From positions 1 through 61,350 of the forward strand of contig CAYYYS010000015.1 of the NCBI GenBank assembly GCA_964476155.1: DNA of 61,350 nucleotides, given 5' to 3'. Origin of the DNA: JAHIYU01 sp964476155 (GTDB taxonomy: Bacteria; Krumholzibacteriota; Krumholzibacteriia; LZORAL124-64-63). The notes beneath the pieces were generated by a model, which did not search any database, was not told where the DNA came from, and saw nothing but the letters and a program-made list of their open reading frames with translations. Position 1 is the stretch's first letter; the number at the start of each line of letters is the position of its first letter. This document shows, one piece after another, positions 8,210 to 17,739 of this stretch. The translations under genes were made by a program, and so were the position numbers.

Positions 8210-9702
8210 TCAATGCACGACGAGCACCTTGCCTGAAGCCCGCCGCGTCCCATCGTCCCAGCGCAGGAAGTACATGCCCGCCGGCGCGGGTTCGCCGCGG
8301 CCGTCGTATCCGTCCCACGAGGCCGTGACGGTCGCGTTGCCGTCGCTCCGGGGACGCAGCATGCGGACGGTGCGGCCGCGCGCGTCGAATACGAGCAGGC
8401 GTCCGGCGTCCTCACCCGCATTGTGGGCCTTGACCGTGGCGGTCTCGCCGGGGCGTAGGGGTGACGGGTAGACCTGCAGTTGGTCGCCGTCGCGCGACAG
8501 TTCCAGTTCGACGATGCCGGTGGTCGGCGAATACCCGTGGGGACCCGGACCGTCCGGCATCACGCCGTGACAGACCGTACAGTCGCGCAGGGTACCCGCG
8601 GCGCCCTGCAGATCCTCGGCGATCACGTTGTCGTTCGCTTCGCGGCTCGGCCAGATCGAGTGGGGCGAACCGTGACAGGCCGCGCACATCAACCCGCCGT
8701 GTCCGGTGCTGAGACGGTAGAGCTGGCCGGCGGGCTCGCCGTACTGGGCGGTGTGACATTCGCCACAAGACGGCTCGTTCAACCAGGGCACGCGCCCCTG
8801 GTGTTCGATGGAGCCGGACACCGTCTGCAGGGTGCCGTGGCAATCCTGGCAGACCATGGCGTAGTCGGTGGCCATGGTGCCGCGCAGGCACTGGGTCCGG
8901 GGGCCGGGGTGGCACATGTTGCAGCCGGCCTGGCCGGGCATGGTCTCGTCCAGGAACTTGTGCTGGTCGTGGATGCGGAACGAGAAGTAGCCCGCCTCCG
9001 GAACGCCGGTCGTGCCCAGGGCCGGCGAGGCGTGGCAGCTTGCGCAGAGGATGGGCTGCGCGGCGGGATTGTAGCCGTTCACGTTCTCGTGCCCATAGAT
9101 GATGTCCTGCTCGCTGGAATGACAGCCGGAGGTCACGCAGTTCACCTCGGTCGACACCGGCAGCACCGGCCGGCTGCGCGCCAGCTCCGCCCCAGCTCCG
9201 CCCCGAACGTGTCGCGGGCGATGACCAGTCCGAGCTGATACGGCGCTTCCACCGTCGGCGCGGCGTCCGTGAACGGGGTGATCGGGATGCCCTCGGCGAT
9301 GAAGCGGTCGGTGTGGGGCTCGAAGTCGCCCGTCAGTCCGTTGCCCGTCAGCCCCACGTTGTCGGGAAGATCGACGCCGAAGAGGGCCAGGTCGTGGTCC
9401 CAGAAATCCGTCTTGCCCACCGAGTAGGTGTTGCCGGGGATCGAGTACTCCACGTCCACGCCCGTGGTCAACAGCACCGGGGCCGTGGTCGCGTCGCCGC
9501 GTTGGACGACCTGGGCGTAGAGGGTGTTGTACGGCGGCAGGATCGACAGGGCGGCGTGATCCCGGTTCATGCAGTGCATGCCCAGATCGTTCCAGCTGAT
9601 CACAACGTGATCGCCGGTTACCGCGGGAATCGCCAGGGATCCGTGCAGAACGAGAAGGAGAAGAACCAGCAGTCGTAACGACTTGGAACCATGATCACGC
9701 AT
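8210..9702 (-). pseudogene. Secreted multihaem c-type cytochrome-like protein, frameshifted by an 11-bp duplication
   Basis: Reading from 9702 (ATG, GGAGGT upstream) gives a signal peptide (KSLRLLVLLLLVLHGSLA) and a domain beginning with DHVVISWNDLGMHCM, then runs out of frame. The unit AGCTCCGCCCC is present twice in tandem at 9183-9193 and 9194-9204 (plus strand). Deleting one copy restores a single 493-residue frame across the junction (FGAELARSRPVLPVS). The downstream half has six CxxCH haem sites (CASCH, CNMCH, CQDCH, CGECH, CAACH, CTVCH) plus a CVTSGCH site, and a C-terminal FlgD-like Ig domain like those of type IX-secreted or surface proteins. The likely role is extracellular or periplasmic electron transfer. 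It is either a recent mutation or a sequencing/assembly error. Confidence 0.85.
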
Positions 9703-9762
9703 CGGAGACCTCCCGGTCTGTTTCCTGGGTTCACGCGGGGGCGATCTTGGCGGGATGCGTAT

Positions 9763-9792
9763 ATCATACAAGATTTGTGGGAATTAAGTCAA
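9763..9792 (-). promoter_or_regulatory. Sigma-70-type promoter of the multihaem gene
   Basis: On the minus strand TTGACT (9787-9792) and TATGAT (9763-9768) are separated by 18 bp, within the only AT-rich stretch of the 217-bp divergent gap. The predicted start is near 9756, leaving a leader of about 54 nt before the ATG at 9702. Confidence 0.6.
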
Positions 9793-9919
9793 TAAGTTTC
9801 TGATATTATTTACGAATGGTCGATTTCGGCCCTGGAATCCGTTCCTGAGACGCCTTCGCTTGTGTTATCTTCATTGCCGTAAAACAAGATACGCATGACT
9901 CAGGCGATCGGGGCGTACC

Positions 9920-10861
9920 ATGGCCGACTGGTCGAAGAATCGAATCTGCACGCTTCTGGGCATCGACCTGCCCATCATCCAGGCCGGCATGATCTACAAC
10001 AGCGGCGCCGACTTGGCCGCCGCCGCCGCCGAAGCGGGCTGTCTCGGCATTATCGGTTCCGGCAGCATGCGCACGGAATTCCTGCGCGACGAGATCCGCC
10101 GCGCGCGGGAGCTGACCGACAAGCCCATCGGCGTGAACATCCCCCTGATCCACAAACACGCCCGCGCCAATCTGGAGGCGTCGCTGGAGGAGGGCGTGCG
10201 TCTGTTCGTGACCTCGGCCGGCACGCCGCGCAAGGTGGCCGGGCTGCTGCGCAAGGCCGGCGCCGTGTTCATCCACGTGGTGGCTTCGGCGGCGCTCGCG
10301 GTGAAGTGCGAGGACGCGGGTTGCGACGCGATCGTCTGCGAGGGTTTCGAGGCCGGCGGCCACAACGGGCGCGAGGAGCTGACCACCATGGTGCTTGTGC
10401 CCCAATGCGTCGAGGCCGTGTCGATTCCCGTGATCGCGGCGGGCGGCATCGCGACGGGCGCGCAGATGGCCGCCGCGTTGGCCCTGGGCGCCGAGGGCGT
10501 GCAGATCGGTTCGCGCTTCGCGGTTACCAAAGAAGCATCGGGCCACGCCACCTTCAAGCAGGCGGTGGTCGACGGCGATGACACCCTGTTGGTCATGAAG
10601 AAACACATGCCGGTACGTCTGCTGCGCAACGAATTCCGTGAGCAGGTCCTGGCCCTGGAAGCCGTGGGCGCTTCGCGGGAAGAACTGTCCGCCTTGCTGG
10701 GGGAGGGCCGCGCCCGACGCGGCATGCTCGACGGCGACCTGACCGAAGGTGAACTGGAGATCGGCCAAGTGGCCGCTCTGATCGACGACGTGCCGCCCGC
10801 CCGCGAAGTGGTCGACCGACTCGTCGCGGGTTACGACGCGGCTGTTGAGCGTCTGACGTGA
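9920..10861 (+). CDS. FMN-dependent oxidoreductase, nitronate monooxygenase / FabK family
   Basis: A 313-residue TIM-barrel flavoenzyme. Family signatures are PIIQAGMIYNSGADLAAAAAE near the N-terminus, DAIVCEGFEAGGHNG (the GGH loop near FMN), PVIAAGGIATGAQMAAALALGAEGVQIGSRF (phosphate-binding barrel end), and the conserved start LLGIDLPII. It could be an enoyl-ACP reductase (FabK) or a nitronate monooxygenase; sequence features visible here do not separate them, and no other fatty-acid genes are present. The stop overlaps the queG start by 4 nt. Confidence 0.88.
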   Translation: MADWSKNRICTLLGIDLPIIQAGMIYNSGADLAAAAAEAGCLGIIGSGSMRTEFLRDEIRRARELTDKPIGVNIPLIHKHARANLEASLEEGVRLFVTSAGTPRKVAGLLRKAGAVFIHVVASAALAVKCEDAGCDAIVCEGFEAGGHNGREELTTMVLVPQCVEAVSIPVIAAGGIATGAQMAAALALGAEGVQIGSRFAVTKEASGHATFKQAVVDGDDTLLVMKKHMPVRLLRNEFREQVLALEAVGASREELSALLGEGRARRGMLDGDLTEGELEIGQVAALIDDVPPAREVVDRLVAGYDAAVERLT

Positions 10862-12042
10862 CCATGGCTGCACCGACCCTTCCCGCCACGCAACTGATCG
10901 AGATCCTCGACGCCCCTGTTCGCAACCATCGCATCGACCTGGTCGGCGCGGTGGCCCTGCCCCGCGACCTCGACCACGGTCCCGACTATCTGGCTTGGCT
11001 GTCCAACGATCATCACGCCCGGTTGGACTACATGTGCCGTGACCCGGAGGACCGCCTCGATCCCACGCGTCAACGCCCGTGGGCCGCGACGCTGCTGGTC
11101 TTCGGCCAGCGCTATGTGAACGGCTGGACGCCCGACGACAACGAAGCCGTCGACGGCTGTGGCGAAGACCGTCCCTGGACCGACGGCGTCTCCCGCTACG
11201 CCCGTGGCGACGACTACCACGATGTTCTGCGCGGCTCGATCCGCCGCATCACCGTTCACCTGCGCGACGAGCTGCATCGCCGGGGCGTTTTAGCCGACGA
11301 GGGCGACCTGCAATGCGTCGACGCCGTGGACGCCGGCCCTTACCTGGAACGCGAGTACGCCTGGCTGGCGGGGTTCGGGTTCTTCGGCAAGAACACGTTG
11401 CTCATCCATCCGCGGCTGGGGTCGGGTCTGTTCCTGGGGGTCGCGCTGACCAATCTGCGAGTCACCGGTCTGGCCGACGCGCCACGCCCGCTGCTGGGAC
11501 CGCCGGCACTGTCCAAGCCGGGCAACGAAGCCATGACCTCTCTTTGCGGAACATGCACCGCGTGTCTCGAAGCCTGCCCGACGTCGGCTTTCCCGCAACC
11601 GTTCGTCCTTGACGCGAATCAATGCCTCTCCGCCTGGACCATCGAGTGGCGCGGCGGCGCCCCGGCCGACCGTAGGCGCGAGCAGGGCGGCCGGCTCTTC
11701 GGCTGCGACATCTGCCAGCAGATCTGTCCCTGGAACCACAAGGCGGCGCGGCTGGCTCTCGATCAGCCGCGCGACGAATACGCCGTCTCGCCTGCGCACG
11801 CGGAGATCGACCTGGCCGACCTGATCCGCATCGACGCCGACACGTTCAAGGCCCGCTTCCGCCGCAGTCCCCTCTGGCGCGCCCATCCCGAAGGAATGAG
11901 ACGCAACGCCCTGGTGGTGGCCGCCAACACGGGACGCCGCGACCTTGTGCCTGTCATCCGCACGGTCGCGGCTGACGATCCCGATCCGGACGTGCGCGCG
12001 GTGGCCCGCTGGGCCCTGACCGAACTGGAGGGCGACGCATGA
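10858..12042 (+). CDS. queG: Epoxyqueuosine reductase
   Basis: A 394-residue cobalamin- and Fe-S-dependent enzyme performing the last step of queuosine synthesis, reducing epoxyqueuosine to queuosine in tRNA. Visible signatures are AGFGFFGKNTLLIHP, the first [4Fe-4S] cluster set CGTCTACLEACPTSAF, and the second set GCDICQQICPWN. A C-terminal HEAT-like segment (VVAANTGRRDLVPV onward) completes the usual length. The GTG start at 10858 overlaps the upstream stop; an ATG two codons later is an alternative. QueF is encoded convergently at 13.7 kb, and a tRNA-Q mannosyltransferase homologue at 21.4 kb. Confidence 0.95.
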   Translation: MTMAAPTLPATQLIEILDAPVRNHRIDLVGAVALPRDLDHGPDYLAWLSNDHHARLDYMCRDPEDRLDPTRQRPWAATLLVFGQRYVNGWTPDDNEAVDGCGEDRPWTDGVSRYARGDDYHDVLRGSIRRITVHLRDELHRRGVLADEGDLQCVDAVDAGPYLEREYAWLAGFGFFGKNTLLIHPRLGSGLFLGVALTNLRVTGLADAPRPLLGPPALSKPGNEAMTSLCGTCTACLEACPTSAFPQPFVLDANQCLSAWTIEWRGGAPADRRREQGGRLFGCDICQQICPWNHKAARLALDQPRDEYAVSPAHAEIDLADLIRIDADTFKARFRRSPLWRAHPEGMRRNALVVAANTGRRDLVPVIRTVAADDPDPDVRAVARWALTELEGDA

Positions 12043-13040
12043 CGACGCGAGTGCAGGCGGCCTGGTGGCGCGAGGCCCGCAACAACGCGGTCGTCTGCGA
12101 ACTCTGCCCCCTGAGCTGCCGCGTGCGCGAGGGCCGCGACGCCCCCTGCGGCACCCGCGGCAATCGCGACGGCGTCATGGTTCCCCTGCACTACGCCGAG
12201 GTTGTCGCCTCGGGCCTCGACCCCATCGAGAAAAAACCCCTCTACCATTTCCACCCGGGGCGGGAGATCTTCTCCATCGCCGCGACCGGCTGCAACCTGC
12301 ACTGCGCCTTTTGCCAGAACTGGACCATCAGCCAGGAGCGGGACGGCCGCGGGCACACACTCCAGCCGGCGGAGGCCGTCGCCCTGGCCCGCAAGGGCGG
12401 ATCGGTCGGCCTGGCCTATACCTACAGCGAACCCCTGGTCTGGTACGAGTACGTGCGTGACACGGCGCGCCTGGCCAAAGCGGCGGGGTTGAAGAACGTG
12501 GTGGTGACCAACGGGTTCTTGAACCCCGAGCCCCTCGACGCCCTGCTGCCGGTGCTCGACGCGGCCAACGTGGATCTCAAGTCCATGGAAGACACCTTCT
12601 ACCGCAAGGTCTGCAAGGCGCGTCTGCAGCCGGTGCTGGACGTGATCACGCGCTTCCACGCCGCGGGTGTCCACCTGGAGATCACCAACCTGGTGATCTC
12701 CGGCTACAACGACGCGAACGTCCAGATCAATGACCTCGTGGATTTCGTGGCTGGTCTGGGCCGGTCGATCCCGTTGCATTTCTCGGCCTATCACCCGGCC
12801 TGGAAGCTCCAGGCGCCCCGTACACCGGCGGCCACGCTGGTGCGGGCGGCGGAAATCGCCGCCGCGAAACTGGACTTTGTCTATATCGGCAACGTTCATA
12901 TGTCCGGAGCGGCGGACACGCGATGCCCCGACTGCCAAGGGACCGTCGTCGGTCGCGAAGGCTATCGTACCGAGACGACCCTGACCGCCGAAGGCGATTG
13001 CCCGGACTGCGGACGTCACATCATGGACGGGATTTCATGA
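12039..13040 (+). CDS. amrS: AmmeMemoRadiSam system radical SAM enzyme AmrS
   Basis: A 333-residue radical SAM enzyme with the cluster motif CNLHCAFCQNW typical of the AmmeMemoRadiSam/PflA-like group. It also has an N-terminal Cys motif (CELCPLSCRVREG), GTRGNRDGVMVPLHYAE, and a C-terminal rubredoxin-like pair CPDC...CPDCGRHI. The family normally works with a Memo protein and an AMMECR1 protein, and the reaction is not fully defined. No AMMECR1 gene is here; a Memo domain is found fused to an exported phosphatase at 38-40 kb. ATGA overlaps join it to queG upstream and trhA downstream. Confidence 0.92.
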   Translation: MTTRVQAAWWREARNNAVVCELCPLSCRVREGRDAPCGTRGNRDGVMVPLHYAEVVASGLDPIEKKPLYHFHPGREIFSIAATGCNLHCAFCQNWTISQERDGRGHTLQPAEAVALARKGGSVGLAYTYSEPLVWYEYVRDTARLAKAAGLKNVVVTNGFLNPEPLDALLPVLDAANVDLKSMEDTFYRKVCKARLQPVLDVITRFHAAGVHLEITNLVISGYNDANVQINDLVDFVAGLGRSIPLHFSAYHPAWKLQAPRTPAATLVRAAEIAAAKLDFVYIGNVHMSGAADTRCPDCQGTVVGREGYRTETTLTAEGDCPDCGRHIMDGIS

Positions 13041-13678
13041 ACGCATCCGATAAACCCCGGTTTTCGGTCGGCGAGGAGATCGCCCACAGCATTACTCACG
13101 GCATCGGCGCGCTCCTGAGCGTGGCTGCCCTGGTGCTGTTGATCATCAGGGCCGTGGGCACGGGCGATCCCTGGCGCGTGGTCAGCTTCACCATTTTCGG
13201 CGTCACCATGATACTGCTCTACACCGCCTCGACCATCTATCACGCCCTCACACCGCCGCGGGCCAAGAACGTGTTCAAGGTGCTCGACCATTCCTTCATC
13301 TACCTGCTGATCGCCGGGTCCTACACGCCGTTTCTGTTGGTGAGTCTGCGCGGCGGTTGGGGCTGGGCCCTGTTCGGCGTGGTCTGGGGCGTGACGATCA
13401 TCGGAATGGTCTTCAAGGTGTGGTTCGCGGGCCGTTTCCGCCTGCTGTCGACCCTGCTCTATATCGCCCTGGGCTGGATGTGCATCATCGCGGTCAAACC
13501 CATGATGGCCAACGTTCCGGGCCCCGGCCTGGGCTGGCTGCTGGCCGGCGGCGTGGCCTATACCGGCGGTTCCGTCTTCTACCTGTGGCGGGGCATACGC
13601 TACCACCATGCGATCTGGCATGTTTTCGTGCTGCTCGGCACGGCCTGTCACTTCGTGGCGGTCTACGAGTACCTCTGA
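13037..13678 (+). CDS. trhA: PAQR / hemolysin III family membrane protein (TrhA)
   Basis: A 213-residue seven-helix membrane protein of the YqfA/hemolysin III branch of the PAQR family. EEIAHSITHGIGALLS near the N-terminus carries the first conserved His; TIYHALTP, FKVLDHSFIYLLIAGSYTPF and the C-terminal IWHVFVLLGTACHFVAVY carry the Asp/His zinc ligands. In E. coli the family has been tied to membrane lipid homeostasis. The ATG at 13037 overlaps the amrS stop as ATGA; the open frame extends further upstream but only inside amrS. It converges on queF with a gap of one base. Confidence 0.92.
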   Translation: MNASDKPRFSVGEEIAHSITHGIGALLSVAALVLLIIRAVGTGDPWRVVSFTIFGVTMILLYTASTIYHALTPPRAKNVFKVLDHSFIYLLIAGSYTPFLLVSLRGGWGWALFGVVWGVTIIGMVFKVWFAGRFRLLSTLLYIALGWMCIIAVKPMMANVPGPGLGWLLAGGVAYTGGSVFYLWRGIRYHHAIWHVFVLLGTACHFVAVYEYL

Positions 13679-13679
13679 T

Positions 13680-14075
13680 CTACCAGGGCTCGCGATGCTC
13701 GGGCGTATCGCCGTGCCAGCCGTCCTTGTGATGCCGGCAGCGTACGTAGGTGGTGATCCCACCACGCACGAACCACTTGGCGTCGATCTCCAGATACCAG
13801 GGATCCAGCAGCGTGACGAGATCGTCCAGGATCCCGTTGGTCACCTTTTCGTGGAAGGCGCCCTGGTCGCGGAAGGTCCAGAGGAACAGCTTCAGGGACT
13901 TCAACTCCACGCACAACTGGTCGGGGATGTAGCGGATCTTGAGATGCGCGAAGTCCGGCTGTCCGGTCAGCGGGCACAGGCAGGTGAACTCCGGGCAGTC
14001 GAATACGATCTCGTATTCCCGCTTGGTCTGGGGGTTTTCGAACGTCTGAAGATCCTTGCTCGGCTGACTCGGCAT
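13680..14075 (-). CDS. queF: NADPH-dependent preQ0 reductase
   Basis: A 131-residue single-domain (tunnelling-fold) QueF that reduces preQ0 to preQ1 in queuosine synthesis. The catalytic region EFTCLCPLTGQPDFA has the nucleophilic Cys and catalytic Asp, and ELKSLKLFLWTFRDQGAFHE is the second family hallmark, including the Glu and His that bind substrate. The start is ATG 14075 (MPSQPSKDL) with GGAGGA at optimal spacing. It is monocistronic and convergent with trhA. Its leader shows no preQ1 riboswitch. Confidence 0.96.
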   Translation of the reverse strand: MPSQPSKDLQTFENPQTKREYEIVFDCPEFTCLCPLTGQPDFAHLKIRYIPDQLCVELKSLKLFLWTFRDQGAFHEKVTNGILDDLVTLLDPWYLEIDAKWFVRGGITTYVRCRHHKDGWHGDTPEHREPW

Positions 14076-14104
14076 GATTATTCCTCCGGTTGATTTCGAT
14101 CTCC

Positions 14105-14133
14105 ATTCTAGTTTGTCCGTCACTTGCCGACAA
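14105..14133 (-). promoter_or_regulatory. Promoter of queF
   Basis: On the minus strand TTGTCG (14128-14133) and TAGAAT (14105-14110) with a 17-bp spacer; start about 14098, 22 nt before the ATG. Immediately upstream, between 14131 and 14200, are two imperfect GC-rich hairpins (arms near GTTCGTG/CACGAAC and CAGCCG/CGGCTG) of unknown role. Confidence 0.6.
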
Positions 14134-14292
14134 GGTTCGTGTGCGACGCGCTTTGCGCGCGCTCACGAACTTGGCGTATGCAGCCGGTGCTTCGCGCGGC
14201 TGATACCCCAATTGGAATCCTGGTGATCAGGGCGGGGTGTGATATCATGCCCTGGAACGGACCGATATGATTCGGGGAAGGAGCCGCTTGAC

Positions 14293-16185
14293 ATGCCAGG
14301 CATCTATGGAGCCGTAGCGCTCGGGCCCGAGCGCGATCCCAGCGATGTGGCTGCGGCTATTAATGGCCTGATAACCCACCAGCCCTGGTATCGGACCTGC
14401 ACCGACCGTCGTGACGGATGCGTTATCGGCGCCGTGTCCACCAATCCGGGTTTCGACGTCGGCAACCACCTCGCGAGCAACGGCGACGTGCGCCTGCTCA
14501 TCGAGGGCACGGCCCTGACCATCGACGGCGATCCCGTTCCCGACACCGCCCCCGACTTCGCCCAACGTCTGCTCGATCTCTACCTTGCCGAGGGCGACGA
14601 CTTCATCAAGCGGATCACCGGCCATTTCGGTCTGGTGATCGACGACGCCCGCGACGGCCGCCTCATCCTGCTGAACGATCACCTGGCCTTTGGCCAGATG
14701 TACTGGTACCTGGACGACGAGGTTTTCCTCTTCGGCCCGGAAATGAAGATGTGCCTGGCCTGGCACAAGGTCGATCTCACCGTCGACATGGCCTCGGTCG
14801 CCACCTTCCTGGCCCATGAATGCCCCTTCGGCGAGTCGACCCTGCTGCAACGCACCAAGTTCATGCTCGAAGGCAGCAAGATCGTCCTGCAGGACGGCAA
14901 GGTCACCCGCGAGCGATACTGGTTCCCCACCTACGAGACCCAGGCAGACCGCAGTCCCGCCGATTTCGCCGACGAAGCCATAGCCCTGTACGAGCGTTCG
15001 GTCGCCAAGCGGGTGCCGTCCGATGCGGACCGCGTGGTGGTGGCCCTGTCCGGCGGGCTGGACTCGCGCCTGCTGCTCAACATGGCGCGAAAATACAATG
15101 ACAACCTGCAGCTCTTTACCCACGGCCAGTCCGATTGCGACGAGTACAAGATCGCCCGTCAGGTCGCGTGCACCCTGGGCCTCGAGGATCGACACGAGTT
15201 GGTCGAGATTCGCCCCGAGTGGTATGGCAAGCACGCGCGCCAGGCTGTTTGGCTCAACGACGGCATGTGCAACTGCCGCAACGCCGGGCTGATCGGTGTC
15301 TCCGAGCAGGTGGGCCCTGGGCCGGCGCTCTTCCTGAACGGTATTCTCGGACCCTACCTGTCCATCGGCACGGGCCATTACGTCAAACCGGAAGACCGGC
15401 GGGAAAGCGACGACGACGACGACCTGCGCCAGGTCGTGCTGAACTTCACCGGCGCTATACAGGGCGCCAAGGCCTTCGACTACTACATGCGGCCGGACAC
15501 GTCGCGGGAACTGGGGGCTCTGGCGCAGGACCAGATATGGAACTCTTTCCAGGACTATCGGGGCCTGCCGCTTGTCGGTAACAAGAAGATGTTCCATCAG
15601 ATCATGAACATGGGCCGGCGCATGCAGTCGTCCGTGGACGTGCACAAGTTCTTCTTCCACGACCTGATCCCCATGATCGACTCTGACCTCTTCGAGCTCT
15701 ACCAGCGCATTCCCCTGGAGATGAAGGACCACAACCCCATCTACATGGACATGTACCGGCGCCACCTGACCGATCTGGCGCGCGTGCCCTGGAGCCGTAC
15801 CGGTTTCGATCTCTTCGCCGACCCCAAGGACATCGAGCGCAAGGTCGAGCGGCGCATGAAGCGCTTCAAGCTCAACTCGTATATCCGCCGGCTGAGCCGC
15901 GGTCTCATCAACCCTCGCGACCGTTACTCGTACACCCATCGCGAGGCCTGGCTGCGCCGGAACAAGGTCTTTCGCGAGGAGATCGCGGGCGTGCTGACGG
16001 ACGTGAAGTCGGTGGGGTGCGATTTCATGGAGCAGTCCAAGGTCGATTGGCTGCTGGCCGACTTCAACAAGGGCAAGGACTGGCACTTCCACACGTTGAT
16101 GCAGATCTATACGACGCTCGTCTGGCACGAGCAGTTCCTGTGTTCCGCCCCCCGCGGACGCGATCTCAGGCCGGTCGGGGACTAG
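14293..16185 (+). CDS. Asparagine synthetase-like protein lacking the glutaminase cysteine
   Basis: A 630-residue protein with an N-terminal Ntn-type domain and a C-terminal asparagine-synthetase ATP-pyrophosphatase domain (VVVALSGGLDSRLLLNMARKY at about residues 255-275). True AsnB enzymes need Cys2 directly after Met1; here the start reads MPGIYGAVALG, so glutamine hydrolysis is unlikely. The start ATG 14293 has AAGGAG upstream. It abuts a flippase gene without any gap. Such diverged enzymes are often found in capsule, exopolysaccharide or peptide-modification loci and amidate or ligate other acids; the true substrate is not visible. Confidence 0.8.
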   Translation: MPGIYGAVALGPERDPSDVAAAINGLITHQPWYRTCTDRRDGCVIGAVSTNPGFDVGNHLASNGDVRLLIEGTALTIDGDPVPDTAPDFAQRLLDLYLAEGDDFIKRITGHFGLVIDDARDGRLILLNDHLAFGQMYWYLDDEVFLFGPEMKMCLAWHKVDLTVDMASVATFLAHECPFGESTLLQRTKFMLEGSKIVLQDGKVTRERYWFPTYETQADRSPADFADEAIALYERSVAKRVPSDADRVVVALSGGLDSRLLLNMARKYNDNLQLFTHGQSDCDEYKIARQVACTLGLEDRHELVEIRPEWYGKHARQAVWLNDGMCNCRNAGLIGVSEQVGPGPALFLNGILGPYLSIGTGHYVKPEDRRESDDDDDLRQVVLNFTGAIQGAKAFDYYMRPDTSRELGALAQDQIWNSFQDYRGLPLVGNKKMFHQIMNMGRRMQSSVDVHKFFFHDLIPMIDSDLFELYQRIPLEMKDHNPIYMDMYRRHLTDLARVPWSRTGFDLFADPKDIERKVERRMKRFKLNSYIRRLSRGLINPRDRYSYTHREAWLRRNKVFREEIAGVLTDVKSVGCDFMEQSKVDWLLADFNKGKDWHFHTLMQIYTTLVWHEQFLCSAPRGRDLRPVGD

Positions 16186-17739
16186 ATGTCGTTCACGCGC
16201 AACACCTTCCGACACGCGTCGATCTATACGATCGCCGCCGTCCTCGGCAAGCTGATCAGCTTCTTCATGCTCCCGTTCTACGCCCATATCCTGCTGGATA
16301 TCGGTTATGGCGTGATCGGCATGATCGAGACCAGCACGGCGCTGCTCATGAGTCTCATGGCCTACGGCGCCCAGGGCGGCATCATCCGTATCTACCACGA
16401 ACGGGCGCCCGAGGAGAAAGCACGCGTCGTTAGCACCGGCATCATTCTGGTGAGCGGCGCGTCCCTGGGGCTGTGCCTGCTGGTCGCGATCTTCGCCAGA
16501 CCGTTGAGCGGCTTGATGCTCGAATCGTCCGACCAGGCGCCGCTGTTGCTGATGGCCCTGTGCAGTTTCGTGCTGGAACTCACGGGTGTTGCGGCGGCGT
16601 CCATCCTGCTGATCCGCAAGCGGTCGCTGGCTTTTTCCGGCATCGGGCTGGTGCGCCTGTTCCTGGGGCTGGGCACGAGCATCTGGTTCGTGCTGGTGCT
16701 CGACTGGGGACTCGTCGGTTACTTCCTGAGCGCGCTCGTGACGACTCTGATGTCCACGACCTGTTTCTTCGTGATTGCCGTCCGTACCTGCGGTCTGAAA
16801 TACGATCGCGAGATCGCCCACGATCTGGTCACATTCCTGTTGCCGCTGGTGCCGGGAGGTCTGGCGTCGTTCGTGTCGCGCCAGGTCGAGCGCTTCCTGG
16901 TGCGCTTCCAGATCGGCCTGGAGAGCGTGGGCGTGCTGGAGATGGGTTACAAGTTCCCGGTCCTGATCGGTCTGCTCATCTCACAGCCTTTCATGCGCTC
17001 GTGGAACACGACCCGTACGGAGATCGCGGACGAGCCGGGTGCGCCGCAACGCATCGGCCGGGTCTTCACGTACTTTCTGTTGCTGATGACGTTCGGCGGC
17101 CTGTTGATCGCGGTAAATATCCGCACCGTACTGGAACTGCTGACGCCGGAGTCGTTCTGGCCCGCCTATCGGATCGCCCGTGTCGAGGTCGTCACCATGA
17201 TCCTGCAGGGTTGCTACATGCACGTTGGGTTCGGCCTGTATTACGCCAAGGAAACCAAGACCATGGCCCTGATCCGCGGCGTGGTGTCGGTGGTCAAGGT
17301 GGGGCTGTCCTATCTTTTTATCCATTTGTGGGGTCTGTCCGGCGCCGCGTATTCGGCGGTTGTGGCGCAGACCTGCGTGACCACCTGGGGCGGCATCGTT
17401 TCCCAGCGTCGCTACGCCATCGACCTTGAGTGGCGTAAGATCGCTCTGATCACGACCGCGGCCGCCACCTATTTCCTCGTTTTGGTCAACGTGGACCTTT
17501 CCGGTCTCGGCGTTCACGTCTGGTTGCGGGACAGCGTCGTCCCGGCTCTTGTGGACGGAGTGGGCGCCACCCCCCTGGGGGGCTGGAAGAACGGCAAGGC
17601 CCTCACCATCCTGACCGAGCGCGGGGGACTGATCTCGGACCTCATCCTGCAGACGCTGTTCTGCGCCACCTACCTGATTGTCTTCCCGATCATACACAGG
17701 GAGAGCCGCGAAAAAGCCACCCGGCTGTTCCGGTCATAG
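16186..17739 (+). CDS. Wzx-type oligosaccharide flippase (MATE/MOP superfamily)
   Basis: A 517-residue polytopic membrane protein. The N-terminus (TFRHASIYTIAAVLGKLISF) followed by about 12-14 helices is typical of polysaccharide-repeat-unit flippases; VPGGLASFVSRQVERFLVRF marks the second half. It starts directly after the stop of the Asn-synthetase-like gene, implying a shared operon and a role in moving a lipid-linked glycan across the inner membrane. An insertion of about 60 residues between the last two helices is unusual. The last codons and the stop lie inside a perfect palindrome (17727-17809). Confidence 0.85.
   Translation: MSFTRNTFRHASIYTIAAVLGKLISFFMLPFYAHILLDIGYGVIGMIETSTALLMSLMAYGAQGGIIRIYHERAPEEKARVVSTGIILVSGASLGLCLLVAIFARPLSGLMLESSDQAPLLLMALCSFVLELTGVAAASILLIRKRSLAFSGIGLVRLFLGLGTSIWFVLVLDWGLVGYFLSALVTTLMSTTCFFVIAVRTCGLKYDREIAHDLVTFLLPLVPGGLASFVSRQVERFLVRFQIGLESVGVLEMGYKFPVLIGLLISQPFMRSWNTTRTEIADEPGAPQRIGRVFTYFLLLMTFGGLLIAVNIRTVLELLTPESFWPAYRIARVEVVTMILQGCYMHVGFGLYYAKETKTMALIRGVVSVVKVGLSYLFIHLWGLSGAAYSAVVAQTCVTTWGGIVSQRRYAIDLEWRKIALITTAAATYFLVLVNVDLSGLGVHVWLRDSVVPALVDGVGATPLGGWKNGKALTILTERGGLISDLILQTLFCATYLIVFPIIHRESREKATRLFRS

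Noticed and set aside
14076..14238. preQ1 riboswitch ahead of queF
   Set aside because: The leader is too short (about 22 nt after the predicted start) and no preQ1-I or -II core is visible; only imperfect GC-rich hairpins upstream of the promoter.
14245..16821. An 858-codon open frame on the minus strand opposite the Asn-synthetase and flippase genes
   Set aside because: It spans two well-supported genes in antisense, has a low-complexity His/Gln/Asp/Val composition typical of GC-rich shadow frames, and has no recognisable domain.
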